From the NCBI GenBank assembly GCA_019323355.1, contig JAHWHI010000053.1:1-12170 (forward strand): 12,170 nt of DNA, read 5' to 3'. A model generated the notes under the pieces. It was not told the DNA's origin, made no database searches, and saw nothing but the letters and a program-made list of their open reading frames with translations. The translations under genes and the position numbers were made by a program. This document shows, one piece after another, positions 1 to 6,686 of the stretch. Numbering within the stretch: the first letter of the stretch is position 1; each line of letters starts with the position of its first letter. This DNA is from Candidatus Woesearchaeota archaeon (GTDB lineage: Archaea > Nanobdellota > Nanobdellia > Woesearchaeales > WJKV01).

Positions 1-260
1 GATCTCCTTTTTGCCTCTACTTTCCATTCTGGTAACACCCTTAAGAATTTCGCAATGTTTCTCTCTGTCAGGGCAATTGATGGTTCTCCGTCTACGAATC
101 TTTTATCAAAACCATCCTTTCCAATGTCGTCAGCGAATAATAAAATATTTCTGACTCTTTTCTCTCTGAATAATCCTTCTTTTCCCTCGCATCTCCCAGC
201 AATAACACTGCCAAATTCAGCTAGAGAAACATAGATTGGTTCTTCTGTTGGGTTTGCCAT
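1..260 (-). CDS. Unknown protein, N-terminal part (cut by window edge)
   Basis: Translating the complement from the ATG at 260 gives 86 residues with no stop before the window edge. The protein begins MANPTEEPIYVSLAEFGSVI and continues through a charged stretch with a DDIGKDGFDKRFVDGEPS segment and a TERNIAKFLRVLPEW segment. No signal peptide or membrane segment is visible, so it is probably cytosolic. I do not recognise the family. A TATA-like box at 282-290 lies about 26 nt upstream of the ATG and no Shine-Dalgarno is seen, which fits a leaderless transcript divergent from cbf5. The rest of the gene is outside the window, so length and function cannot be judged. Confidence 0.7.
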   Translation of the reverse strand, partial: MANPTEEPIYVSLAEFGSVIAGRCEGKEGLFREKRVRNILLFADDIGKDGFDKRFVDGEPSIALTERNIAKFLRVLPEWKVEAKRR

Positions 261-281
261 GCTAAAAAATGTAAATAAGTC

Positions 282-290
282 TTTTATAAA
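282..290 (-). promoter_or_regulatory. TATA box for the divergent gene at 260
   Basis: The sequence tttataaag is nearly palindromic and sits about 26 nt before the minus-strand ATG at 260. That spacing puts transcription start at or next to the start codon. Because the box is near-palindromic it might also act toward cbf5, but the better cbf5 box is at 310-318. Confidence 0.5.
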
Positions 291-309
291 GCTTATGTCT
301 ACAGGAACC

Positions 310-318
310 TTTTTAAAC
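310..318 (+). promoter_or_regulatory. TATA box for cbf5
   Basis: The sequence ctttttaaac is centred about 26 nt before the ATG at 340, predicting a leaderless cbf5 mRNA. This supports 340 rather than the upstream in-frame ATGs at 259 and 295 as the true start. Confidence 0.5.
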
Positions 319-339
319 AGGATATACGTGAAAACATAT

Positions 340-1287
340 ATGAAACTTCCATCACATAAGGAATTCAGGGTAATTGTACGGAAAAAAGCAGTTGGCAAAT
401 TAGGTGTTAAACCAGAAGACCGAGACACAGAGACATTCATCAAGAATGCGATTGTCAATATAGATAAGCCAGCTGGTCCCACTTCCCACAATGTTTCTGC
501 TTATGTCCAGAGGATACTAAGACTGAAAAAAGCAGGACACTCAGGAACACTGGATCCTGCAGTGACAGGTGTCTTGCCAGTGGCGCTGGAAAATGCAGTC
601 AAGGTTGCGCAGGCATTGATGGGTTCTGACAAAGAATATGTATGTGTTATGTATTTGCACAAGACTGTTGAGGAAGTCGGACTGAAGAAATTAAAAGAAG
701 CTTTTGATCATTTCACAGGAAAGATAATGCAGATGGTCCCGAAGAAATCTGCAGTAAAAAGACAAGAACGAGAAAGAGAGATACATTACATAAAACTGCT
801 CGAGACAAAAGACAAAGATGTCCTTTTCATAGTAGGATGCCAGGCAGGAACTTACATCAGAAAACTGTGCCATGACATTGGTGAATATCTGGGATGCGGC
901 GCGCACATGAAAGAGCTGCGAAGGACAAAAGCAGGACCTTTTGATGAATCAACATTGGTAACATTAAACAAACTAAAAGATGTCTATGACGAATACAAAG
1001 AGACAGGAAACGATAGGCATCTGCGGAAACTTCTTCTTCCAGTTGAGTATGCAACAAGATACATCCCAAAGATCTGGTGCGATGATGAAGCGATAAAGCA
1101 TATCAAGCATGGAAGAAGCCTGCTTGGAAAGCATATATCAAAACTGACAGACAAGATAGAAGCAGGCCAGTTGGTCTGCATCATGAGCCTGAAAGGAGAA
1201 TTGATAGCGCTCGGAATCTCAACAGACAGTTCAACAGGCCTTAAGACAAGAGAAGGTGTTGCAGCCAGGATAAAGAGAGTATTTTAG
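340..1287 (+). CDS. cbf5: Archaeal tRNA/rRNA pseudouridine synthase Cbf5 (TruB family, PUA domain)
   Basis: This is the catalytic subunit of the H/ACA ribonucleoprotein that converts uridine to pseudouridine in rRNA; archaeal Cbf5 can also modify tRNA U55. The protein opens with a K-L-P segment, then has the TruB-family NIDKPAGPTSHNV box and the catalytic GHSGTLDP box with the nucleophile Asp near residue 72. The CQAGTYIRKL and GAHMKELRRTKAGPF motifs are typical of Cbf5. The last 75 or so residues (RYIPKIW to IKRVF) match a PUA RNA-binding domain. The ORF is open from 259, but the ATG at 340 gives 315 residues, aligns with the N-terminus of known archaeal Cbf5, and has a TATA box about 26 nt upstream. 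The 27 extra upstream residues look unlike the family and overlap the divergent gene's start. Partners Nop10, Gar1 and L7Ae are not in the window. Confidence 0.96.
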   Translation: MKLPSHKEFRVIVRKKAVGKLGVKPEDRDTETFIKNAIVNIDKPAGPTSHNVSAYVQRILRLKKAGHSGTLDPAVTGVLPVALENAVKVAQALMGSDKEYVCVMYLHKTVEEVGLKKLKEAFDHFTGKIMQMVPKKSAVKRQEREREIHYIKLLETKDKDVLFIVGCQAGTYIRKLCHDIGEYLGCGAHMKELRRTKAGPFDESTLVTLNKLKDVYDEYKETGNDRHLRKLLLPVEYATRYIPKIWCDDEAIKHIKHGRSLLGKHISKLTDKIEAGQLVCIMSLKGELIALGISTDSSTGLKTREGVAARIKRVF

Positions 1288-1314
1288 TACTTCTAAGTAA
1301 TAACCAAACATAAG

Positions 1315-1323
1315 CTTTATATA
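1315..1323 (+). promoter_or_regulatory. TATA box for the secreted beta protein
   Basis: The sequence ctttatata is centred at about 1319, predicting a start near 1345. The resulting short leader contains the Shine-Dalgarno aggggga at 1348-1354, upstream of the ATG at 1361. Confidence 0.6.
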
Positions 1324-1360
1324 TTGCCAGCGCAGAACTTTCCTTATAGGGGGAGTATAT

Positions 1361-2653
1361 ATGGGGATATTCAATACTGCAAAAAAATACCTTGGCTATG
1401 CAGCTGGAGCTCTTGCTCTGGCAACAGGATTTTCTGCAACTGCAATGGCAGAGGATGATATAAGTGATATTGTTGATGAGGTTTTTGAAGCAAAAGAAGC
1501 TGCAAAAGAAAAATCAGTTCCAGAAACAACTTCAGCTCCAGAAGTTGATGTGCCAAAACCAAAAAGAGAATACAAATTAGGATTAGAATTAGATGAAGAA
1601 TTTACAGTCAATGCAGAAGATCAATATTTATCAACAACACGTTTAGAGTTCTATAGAAAAAAAGGAATGAGAGAAGACCTGCTCCGGGTAGATATCACAG
1701 AAGATGAAGCATCAGATACAACAAGAGGAAGAATCGGTCTGAAAATACCTGTTCCGCTTGAAGATGTAGTTGGAACAGTCAGCATATTCGGAACTTTTGA
1801 TGAGAATGACAATTATGGTATTGGAATAAACATTCATTCAATAATAAAAAATGAAATAATCATAGGTGCAGAGGCAGAAGCAAACAGCACAACCTCTGAT
1901 GTTGACACACTCTTGGGAGTTTTCATCGGTTACAAAAAAGGAGATACAGAAGGAAAGATCGGTCTTGCAAAAAGGCTTGGAGAATCTTACCTGCACGGTT
2001 CATTCTTCACAGACCTTGGCCAGATCGAAGGCGCAGAGAAACTTGGAAGTTTCTATATAGGATTAGGTTTCACACTTTCAGAGTCAAACTCGCAGTTCGT
2101 GCCTTGTTTTGGAATGACTCCTACGAAGCGAGGAGAGGGTGTTGGATTCAGGACATTCGGTATCTTCAAGGAAGGCATGACAGTCCTTGACCTGCAGTTC
2201 ACTTTCAACAGCACATTGAGCAAGTACGCGATAATGTGGCTTCCTGATATCCATGGAAAATGCCTGTGCGACTCCAGCATTGTGGATAATATAATGGATT
2301 ATTTTACTCCTGCTCCGTTTTTGCACGAGTATACAACAACATTAGGTATCAATGCAAGAGCGATCAATACTCCTGCTGCTAATATCTACTCATTCGAGCT
2401 GGCAATATATCCTGCGAATGCACTGAGAGAGCTGGCAGAAAAAGAAAAAAGAGAGAGAGTCCCTGTTATCGACAGCTTCTTTATCGGACCATCAGTCAAG
2501 TTCACAAAATATATTGCAGATGGCGCAGATACAGAATTCAGATGCAAGTTCGGCACAGAGATTGAAGGTTTCAGGTTTCATTTGGAATTAATCAGAAATC
2601 CTGCAGGAGATCTTGAATATTCAGCTTTCCTGACAAAAGCATTTGATTTTTAG
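1361..2653 (+). CDS. Secreted beta-rich protein, outer-membrane-barrel-like
   Basis: The 430-residue protein starts with a clear Sec signal peptide: basic KK, a hydrophobic run at about 11-28, and a predicted cut after A30 (ATAMA, then EDD). An acidic, Ala/Pro-rich linker fills residues 31-68. From residue 70 to the end there are many alternating polar/hydrophobic stretches with turn-like Gly/Asp/Asn breaks (for example VGTVSIFGTFDENDNYGIGI), and the protein ends in a Phe-rich strand, FLTKAFDF. This pattern is what one expects of a transmembrane beta barrel or another large beta-sheet secreted protein. Four cysteines occur after the signal (C249, C301, C303, C395), with C-L-C at 301-303. I do not recognise a family. 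Archaea generally lack a BAM-type outer membrane, so the barrel reading is inference and an S-layer-associated fold is equally possible. It has its own promoter and a strong Shine-Dalgarno, suggesting substantial expression. Confidence 0.85.
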   Translation: MGIFNTAKKYLGYAAGALALATGFSATAMAEDDISDIVDEVFEAKEAAKEKSVPETTSAPEVDVPKPKREYKLGLELDEEFTVNAEDQYLSTTRLEFYRKKGMREDLLRVDITEDEASDTTRGRIGLKIPVPLEDVVGTVSIFGTFDENDNYGIGINIHSIIKNEIIIGAEAEANSTTSDVDTLLGVFIGYKKGDTEGKIGLAKRLGESYLHGSFFTDLGQIEGAEKLGSFYIGLGFTLSESNSQFVPCFGMTPTKRGEGVGFRTFGIFKEGMTVLDLQFTFNSTLSKYAIMWLPDIHGKCLCDSSIVDNIMDYFTPAPFLHEYTTTLGINARAINTPAANIYSFELAIYPANALRELAEKEKRERVPVIDSFFIGPSVKFTKYIADGADTEFRCKFGTEIEGFRFHLELIRNPAGDLEYSAFLTKAFDF

Positions 2654-2665
2654 TAGAAACATAAA

Positions 2666-3031
2666 ATGGAAAAAGTACCTCGGCCGCCTACAGTATTCAA
2701 AGATTCTGCAATAGTCAAATTTCTTATTTTTGAACATGATGATAGTTCTTATCTTCGATGGGGGCCTCCTGAAAAAGATGGAAGTCTTTTCACCCATTTC
2801 GCAATACGAAACCAGTTCCTGGATGAGCTTTTGAAGGCTGGACTGAAAGCAGATGGATTGGGAGAGATTGTTGGCGGAACAACAGTGATGTCCCTTAAGA
2901 AAATCCAGTATATTGGAGATTGCCAGCCCTACCCAATTGCAGAATTTGAACATTTCAAAAATCTGGTTCTTTCAAAACATAATGATTATCATGTAATCTA
3001 TGAACCAATAGGCCCAAAACAGGACAGTTAA
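2666..3031 (+). CDS. Putative Janus/Ocnus (PHPT1)-like protein
   Basis: The 121-residue product begins 12 nt after the stop of the secreted beta protein, so it is probably translated from the same transcript; no good Shine-Dalgarno is present. By eye it lines up with the small phosphohistidine phosphatase family (PHPT1, Janus-A, Ocnus): a VKFLIFEH strand near residues 17-24, a histidine at 44 in LFTHFAIRNQF near the position of the PHPT1 catalytic His, a Gly-rich EIVGGTTV turn at 68-74, then KKIQYIGDCQPYPIAEFEHF matching the family's KIHVYGYS-type strand and helix, and a final HNDYHVIYE strand. If correct, it would dephosphorylate phosphohistidine or phospholysine, or bind such residues. The family match rests on pattern memory and one His offset by about one residue, so it is moderate. 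An overlapping minus-strand reading (2621-2953) is judged a shadow. Confidence 0.6.
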   Translation: MEKVPRPPTVFKDSAIVKFLIFEHDDSSYLRWGPPEKDGSLFTHFAIRNQFLDELLKAGLKADGLGEIVGGTTVMSLKKIQYIGDCQPYPIAEFEHFKNLVLSKHNDYHVIYEPIGPKQDS

Positions 3032-4221
3032 TGTTTTCTAGAATTGATCATCAGTTTTTTGAACACAATAGGAGAGACAATAGTGATGATCATGGCCATG
3101 ATGATTAAGGACGAGAAAATCTGTGGATTGATGAGGTTTGCTTCAAGCGCAAGAGCACCTACAACAAAACCAATGTCTCCTTTAGGGCTGAGTCCCCAGC
3201 CGAGTATAACTCCTTCTTTTGAGGTTCCTTTTGACAGCAATACAGCAATCCATGTTCCTCCGATAACACCGATTATCGCAATTGCAATGAACAGTATTGT
3301 GTAAATATAATTGCTAATTATCAAACTCAGATCAGTGTTCAGTCCGATCCAGACGAAAAATAGGGGGATAAGGAAACCAAACGCAATGATGTGTATTGAC
3401 CTAGCAATATCATGCTCTTCCCAATCAGGTATTGACACTTCCTTGAATATTGTCTGTCTGATGATGATTCCTGCGACAAGCGCTCCTACTAACGCGCCAA
3501 TGCCTAAGAATTCGGAAAGTGCAACAACAAGAAGCACAATTATCATAGCGCCCATGAATCTTGATGTGCTTGATTTTTCCCTGTCAAATAATCTCAAGGT
3601 ATACGGTATGAACCAGATTCTTGCAGCGATTATGAAAAAGAAGAACACTGCTATGAATAAAAGGAATTTTGGAAAAGCTAATTTATTTGTCGCAGCCTCA
3701 AACATTGCAAGAAGAACTCCGACAATAAGAAGTTCTATTATGTCTGTGATGACTCCAATGCTTATTATCATCGAGCCTATCCTTGACTTAAGCATCTTTA
3801 ATTCATCGAGCAGATCGATTGTGACAGACTGTGCTCCTGCTGAAAGCGAGACTCCTATTATTATGCTTGCGAGATTGCTGAAATTGAAAGCATACCTCAT
3901 GATTAGATAGCCTAACAGAAATGGAAATAATGCTTTGAAGAGGGATATCACAAGTGTCTTCTTTGCATACTTGCTTATTGATTTTACATTCATCTCCAGG
4001 CCGATATAATAGAACAGCAGGATTATCCCAAGATTAGATAGGAAATGCAGAACCTTGAGATTCTCGTCATGGAACAATATCAACCGTAATGTTCCGAATC
4101 CAAGGAAGAGTCCAGCGCATATCTGCCCGACAACACGCGGCATACCGAACCATCTGAAGAATTCTGATAATAAATAAGCTAATGCAAGCGCGATAAGAAC
4201 CATGACAAGTGCTGATACCAT
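3028..4221 (-). CDS. CPA2-type cation/proton antiporter (Kef/NapA-like membrane domain)
   Basis: The 397-residue polytopic membrane protein probably exchanges Na+ or K+ for H+ across the cytoplasmic membrane. About 12-13 hydrophobic segments cover nearly the whole length. Landmarks are FFRWFGMPRVVGQICAGLFLG at the N-terminus, FYYIGLEMN (71-78), SLSAGAQSV (125-133), the core GVITDIIELL (156-165), and GWGLSPKGDIGFVVG (341-355). Only one Asp (D160) is present where electrogenic CPA2 members carry an Asp pair, and the preceding residue is Thr. It ends just after the membrane domain, with no TrkA-N/TrkA-C regulatory domains. The ATG at 4221 is supported by a gaggt Shine-Dalgarno at 4225-4229 and a TATA box at 4254-4263. 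Its stop codon overlaps the convergent neighbour's stop at a shared TTAA. Confidence 0.92.
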   Translation of the reverse strand: MVSALVMVLIALALAYLLSEFFRWFGMPRVVGQICAGLFLGFGTLRLILFHDENLKVLHFLSNLGIILLFYYIGLEMNVKSISKYAKKTLVISLFKALFPFLLGYLIMRYAFNFSNLASIIIGVSLSAGAQSVTIDLLDELKMLKSRIGSMIISIGVITDIIELLIVGVLLAMFEAATNKLAFPKFLLFIAVFFFFIIAARIWFIPYTLRLFDREKSSTSRFMGAMIIVLLVVALSEFLGIGALVGALVAGIIIRQTIFKEVSIPDWEEHDIARSIHIIAFGFLIPLFFVWIGLNTDLSLIISNYIYTILFIAIAIIGVIGGTWIAVLLSKGTSKEGVILGWGLSPKGDIGFVVGALALEANLINPQIFSSLIIMAMIITIVSPIVFKKLMINSRKH

Positions 4222-4253
4222 ATTACCTCTTTTTCATATGAATTTGCTTTTAT

Positions 4254-4263
4254 CATATATAAG
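4254..4263 (-). promoter_or_regulatory. TATA box for the antiporter gene
   Basis: Read on the minus strand the box is cttatatatg, centred at about 4259. A start about 26 nt downstream would give a leader of roughly 12 nt that just includes the gaggt Shine-Dalgarno at 4225-4229. Confidence 0.55.
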
Positions 4264-4275
4264 CCTTTTCAAGAA

Positions 4276-5100
4276 TTAATTGAGCAGACGCTCTTTCATG
4301 ATATCTATGCAATTTATCTTAAGTATATCGCATATAACCTGCAGTCTCTTTTGTCTGGCAGCTCTTATCTCTTTTACAAGCGGATCATCTAAAAACAGCT
4401 CTTCAAGATGTATCAATCGGTTCTCTCTTCTGATCCTGCCGTTATTCACGTCAAAGTTTTCAAGGAATTTTGCAAGAACAGTTCTTAAAAAATCAGGGTC
4501 TTCATGCCAGCCGCACCTGTACTTGAATCCGCTCTCTTTTTTGTCCTTTCTTAGGAGCATTGGTTCTTCCATATCCTCTCTTTGAAAATAACAATGCCTG
4601 ATCTTATCGATCACCCGGTCATATAAGGATCCTCCAGTGCTCATGCAGCAGTAGTTTATCCCATCCTGGGCAGAATCAGAAAGTTCTTCATTGCCGAAAA
4701 ATGCAATGGCAACAATCGACCCCTCTATTGACCTGTCAGCAAGAATACCTTCATTGGTGCTTTTGTCTGGGCGAAGGTTTGTGATCTCAAATGGAATCAT
4801 ATCATTAACTTCTATCCACGGCTGCGGCCTTCTCACTTTGATAAATTTCCCGCTTAATCTTGGTCTTACAATATATCCTCTGTTATCCTTGTTGATTACT
4901 CTTCCATACTTTGTATCCCTGACATACTCTCCAAGAGAATAAGATTTTTGAGAATTCTCGTCTGTAACTTTATATGATACAGTATCTCCTTTCCTGAACC
5001 ATGGGGGACATCCTGTTATCGCGATATATTTCCCTCCTCCTTCTGGCTCAAGCAGATACTTTCCATTATTCCAGATGTTGAGTACTTTTCCTCTCTGCAT
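4276..5100 (-). CDS. Unknown protein with N-terminal tandem domain duplication, downstream of mtnA
   Basis: The 274-residue protein has no signal peptide or membrane segments. Residues 4-47 and 66-107 are a clear internal duplication with the shared pattern G-[KR]-V-[LI]-N-x2-N-x-G, then [LV]-x-P-x3-G-K-[YF]-I, P-W-[FI], a conserved Asp, and a closing [YF]-[KE]-[VI]-T. The short, glycine-punctuated beta-strand pattern suggests two small beta barrels (SH3- or OB-like); this is inference. Residues 120-274 look like a separate, mixed alpha/beta domain containing NYCCMSTGG (149-157), CGWHEDPDFL (196-205) and a charged C-terminal helix. I do not recognise the family. It starts 17 nt after the mtnA stop with only a weak Shine-Dalgarno, so it is most likely co-transcribed with mtnA. 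Whether it shares the pathway, or is for example an RNA-binding protein, is not shown by the sequence. Confidence 0.82.
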   Translation of the reverse strand: MQRGKVLNIWNNGKYLLEPEGGGKYIAITGCPPWFRKGDTVSYKVTDENSQKSYSLGEYVRDTKYGRVINKDNRGYIVRPRLSGKFIKVRRPQPWIEVNDMIPFEITNLRPDKSTNEGILADRSIEGSIVAIAFFGNEELSDSAQDGINYCCMSTGGSLYDRVIDKIRHCYFQREDMEEPMLLRKDKKESGFKYRCGWHEDPDFLRTVLAKFLENFDVNNGRIRRENRLIHLEELFLDDPLVKEIRAARQKRLQVICDILKINCIDIMKERLLN

Positions 5101-5117
5101 TATTCAACAGTCTCTAT

Positions 5118-6227
5118 TTATTTTTTCCCTAGCATCTTTAGAATGCCCTCTTCATTTGCTTCGCAGATTCCTTTTTCAGTGATCAGTCTTGTGACCAGGT
5201 TCGCTTCTGTCACGTCAAAAGCATAATTTGCAGCCTGGCTTCCTTCTGGAGTCAATCGAACTCTTCGTACAACCCCATCATCGCACATTCCCCACATGTA
5301 ATGTATTTCATCTTCTCCCCGCTCTTCAATAGGAATATCTTTTCCAGAAGCAGTTTCAAGATCAAAAGTCGATGTCGGCAGTGCTACGTAGAATGGTATG
5401 CCTTCAATGTCAGCCACAACAGCTTTCATTCTTGTTCCTATTTTATTGGCAACATCTCCGTTACGTACAACCCTATCTGCGCCGACAATAACTAGATCTA
5501 CTTTCTTATTCTGCATAATATGGCTTGCAGCATTGTCAACAAATATGGTATGAGGAACTCCATATTTGTTCAATTCCCACGCTGTCATGCTCGATCCCTG
5601 GTTCTTTGGCCTGGTCTCACTTACCCAGACGCGGACATCAATACCGCGTCTGTGCGCTTCATAGATAGGACCTGTTGCTGATCCGTATTTTGCAAACGCC
5701 AATTCTCCTGCATTGCAGTGTGTCATGATACCTACAGGTTCTTCTATCTCTCCGTCGTCAAGAGGTTTTTGTATCAGTTCGTCACAACCATACACTCCAA
5801 GATCATGGCATGCTAGTCCATCATCGAAATGAATGTTCTCTGCTCTTACCATCAATGGTTCGAGATCTACAACAGAACCGCTTATGCCTCTTTCCACCAT
5901 TGCTAATTGTTGGTCAACAGCCCATGCAAGATTTACCGCAGTTGGTCTTGCGCCTTTGAGAGTTTTGCCCAGCTCCTGCATTCTTTCTCTGAACATCTCC
6001 GGATCCATTTCCCCAAGTTGTTTTGCAGCCAGCCACATTGTGTAAGCAGCAGTCACACCGATCAGTCCAGCACCGCAGACTTCCATCTTCTTGATAGCAT
6101 TGTATCCATCTTCGAAAGTTGTCAGACGTTTGTCAACACGCTCTGCTGGAAGCTTTGTCTGGTCTATAATCCAGACTTGATTATCATTTGTTTTCCATAT
6201 TGGTACATAAGGTCTTTCTTCTCCCAT
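5118..6227 (-). CDS. mtnA: MtnA-type S-methyl-5-thioribose-1-phosphate isomerase (aIF-2B-like)
   Basis: MtnA converts methylthioribose-1-phosphate to methylthioribulose-1-phosphate in methionine salvage; related archaeal proteins include ribose-1,5-bisphosphate isomerase and eIF2B subunits. Counting from the ATG at 6227 the protein has 369 residues. It shows IDQTKLP (21-27), GARPTAVNLAW (92-102, with the phosphate-binding Arg at 94), THCNAGELAFAKYGSA (169-184, catalytic Cys at 171), SETRPKNQGSSMTAWEL (203-219, with Gln 210), VGADRVVRNGDVANKIGT (248-265, catalytic Asp at 251), STFD and IPIEER. STFD/IPIEER favour MtnA over ribose-1,5-bisphosphate isomerase. The usual VRGAPAIG box reads VCGAGLIG, so a phosphate-binding Arg is Cys 51. 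The reading frame is open up to a TTG at 6239, but GGTGAT at 6232-6237, four bases before the ATG at 6227, decides the start. Confidence 0.9.
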   Translation of the reverse strand: MGEERPYVPIWKTNDNQVWIIDQTKLPAERVDKRLTTFEDGYNAIKKMEVCGAGLIGVTAAYTMWLAAKQLGEMDPEMFRERMQELGKTLKGARPTAVNLAWAVDQQLAMVERGISGSVVDLEPLMVRAENIHFDDGLACHDLGVYGCDELIQKPLDDGEIEEPVGIMTHCNAGELAFAKYGSATGPIYEAHRRGIDVRVWVSETRPKNQGSSMTAWELNKYGVPHTIFVDNAASHIMQNKKVDLVIVGADRVVRNGDVANKIGTRMKAVVADIEGIPFYVALPTSTFDLETASGKDIPIEERGEDEIHYMWGMCDDGVVRRVRLTPEGSQAANYAFDVTEANLVTRLITEKGICEANEEGILKMLGKK

Positions 6228-6280
6228 AATAATCACCAAGAAAGCCCGATTTAGACGAATTAATAAATCTTATGTTTATA

Positions 6281-6290
6281 GTTTATAAAG
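6281..6290 (-). promoter_or_regulatory. TATA box for mtnA
   Basis: On the minus strand this reads ctttataaac. It predicts a start near 6260 and a leader of about 33 nt that carries GGTGAT. A second AT-rich box at 6261-6270 (gatttattaa) could give a shorter leader. Confidence 0.5.
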
Positions 6291-6303
6291 AAAAACCCAG
6301 AAT

Positions 6304-6576
6304 TTATTGTATACCTTTCGAGGCAGATCTGTTCATTTCAATAGTCTGACAATCTGCAATGAGCCTCAGGAGTTTTGTATGCCTTGATCGATATCTCAAT
6401 CTTTGGTCCTCTGGAATTGCCTCATAATGTTTCTCTGCAAGTTCTTTCATCGAATTCCAATTATATCCAGTCTCTCCTCCGATCCAGTTGCCAACAGCAT
6501 TCTCAATGGATTCGACTTTTGAAAGATAGACTCCAATAGGGCTAATTTCTCTGATAGGTTCTTCATAGGTTTCCAT
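6304..6576 (-). CDS. Small unknown protein (90 aa)
   Basis: The product is soluble-looking, with a net charge near neutral, and begins METYEEPIREISPIGVYLSK. It contains an NWIGGETGYNWNSMKELAEKHY segment split by a likely turn, followed by a basic helix (EDQRLRYRSRHTKLLRLI) and a polar tail. No signal peptide, membrane span or metal motif is visible, and I do not recognise the family. The ATG at 6576 has no Shine-Dalgarno, but a TATA-like box at 6598-6608 is about 27 nt upstream, consistent with a leaderless mRNA. A longer overlapping frame (6447-6647) is considered a shadow because its start lies in that promoter. It could be part of a run with mtnA downstream, but there is a separate mtnA promoter between them. 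Confidence 0.68.
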   Translation of the reverse strand: METYEEPIREISPIGVYLSKVESIENAVGNWIGGETGYNWNSMKELAEKHYEAIPEDQRLRYRSRHTKLLRLIADCQTIEMNRSASKGIQ

Positions 6577-6597
6577 ATCACGTTCGATAAAGAAGAT

Positions 6598-6608
6598 GTT
6601 TTTAAAGC
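6598..6608 (-). promoter_or_regulatory. TATA box for the 90-aa gene
   Basis: On the minus strand the box reads gctttaaaaac. Its centre near 6603 is about 27 nt from the ATG at 6576, the leaderless spacing seen at several other genes in the window. Confidence 0.5.
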
Positions 6609-6656
6609 TTTAGGCAAGATTTCCCTGATTTTGCTGGTGATCTTCAAATAGCAAAG

Positions 6657-6672
6657 TTTAAATACTATTTAT
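6657..6672 (+). promoter_or_regulatory. Archaeal promoter driving the microprotein/hairpin region
   Basis: The stretch tttaaatactatttat contains two TATA-like cores (6657-6664 and 6667-6672). The first predicts transcription starting near 6687, just before the first hairpin. The nearest ordinary plus-strand gene is about 1 kb away, so a promoter here implies a short transcript of its own. Confidence 0.5.
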
Positions 6673-6686
6673 ACTACTGTTTTCTG

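Noticed and set aside
259..339. N-terminal extension of Cbf5 from the ATG at 259
   Set aside because: The 27 extra residues do not match the family, overlap the divergent gene's start codon and contain the cbf5 TATA box.
2621..2953. 110-codon minus-strand frame across the PHPT1-like gene
   Set aside because: Its product shows no domain or promoter, while the plus-strand frame has a recognisable pattern and sits at operon distance after 2653.
3311..3910. 199-codon plus-strand reading frame inside the antiporter gene
   Set aside because: It is the antisense shadow of a strongly supported CPA2 membrane protein; its translation has no domain and no promoter or Shine-Dalgarno.
6447..6647. Alternative minus-strand frame overlapping the 90-aa gene
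   Set aside because: Its start lies upstream of or inside the TATA box at 6598-6608 and its product looks less protein-like than the chosen frame.
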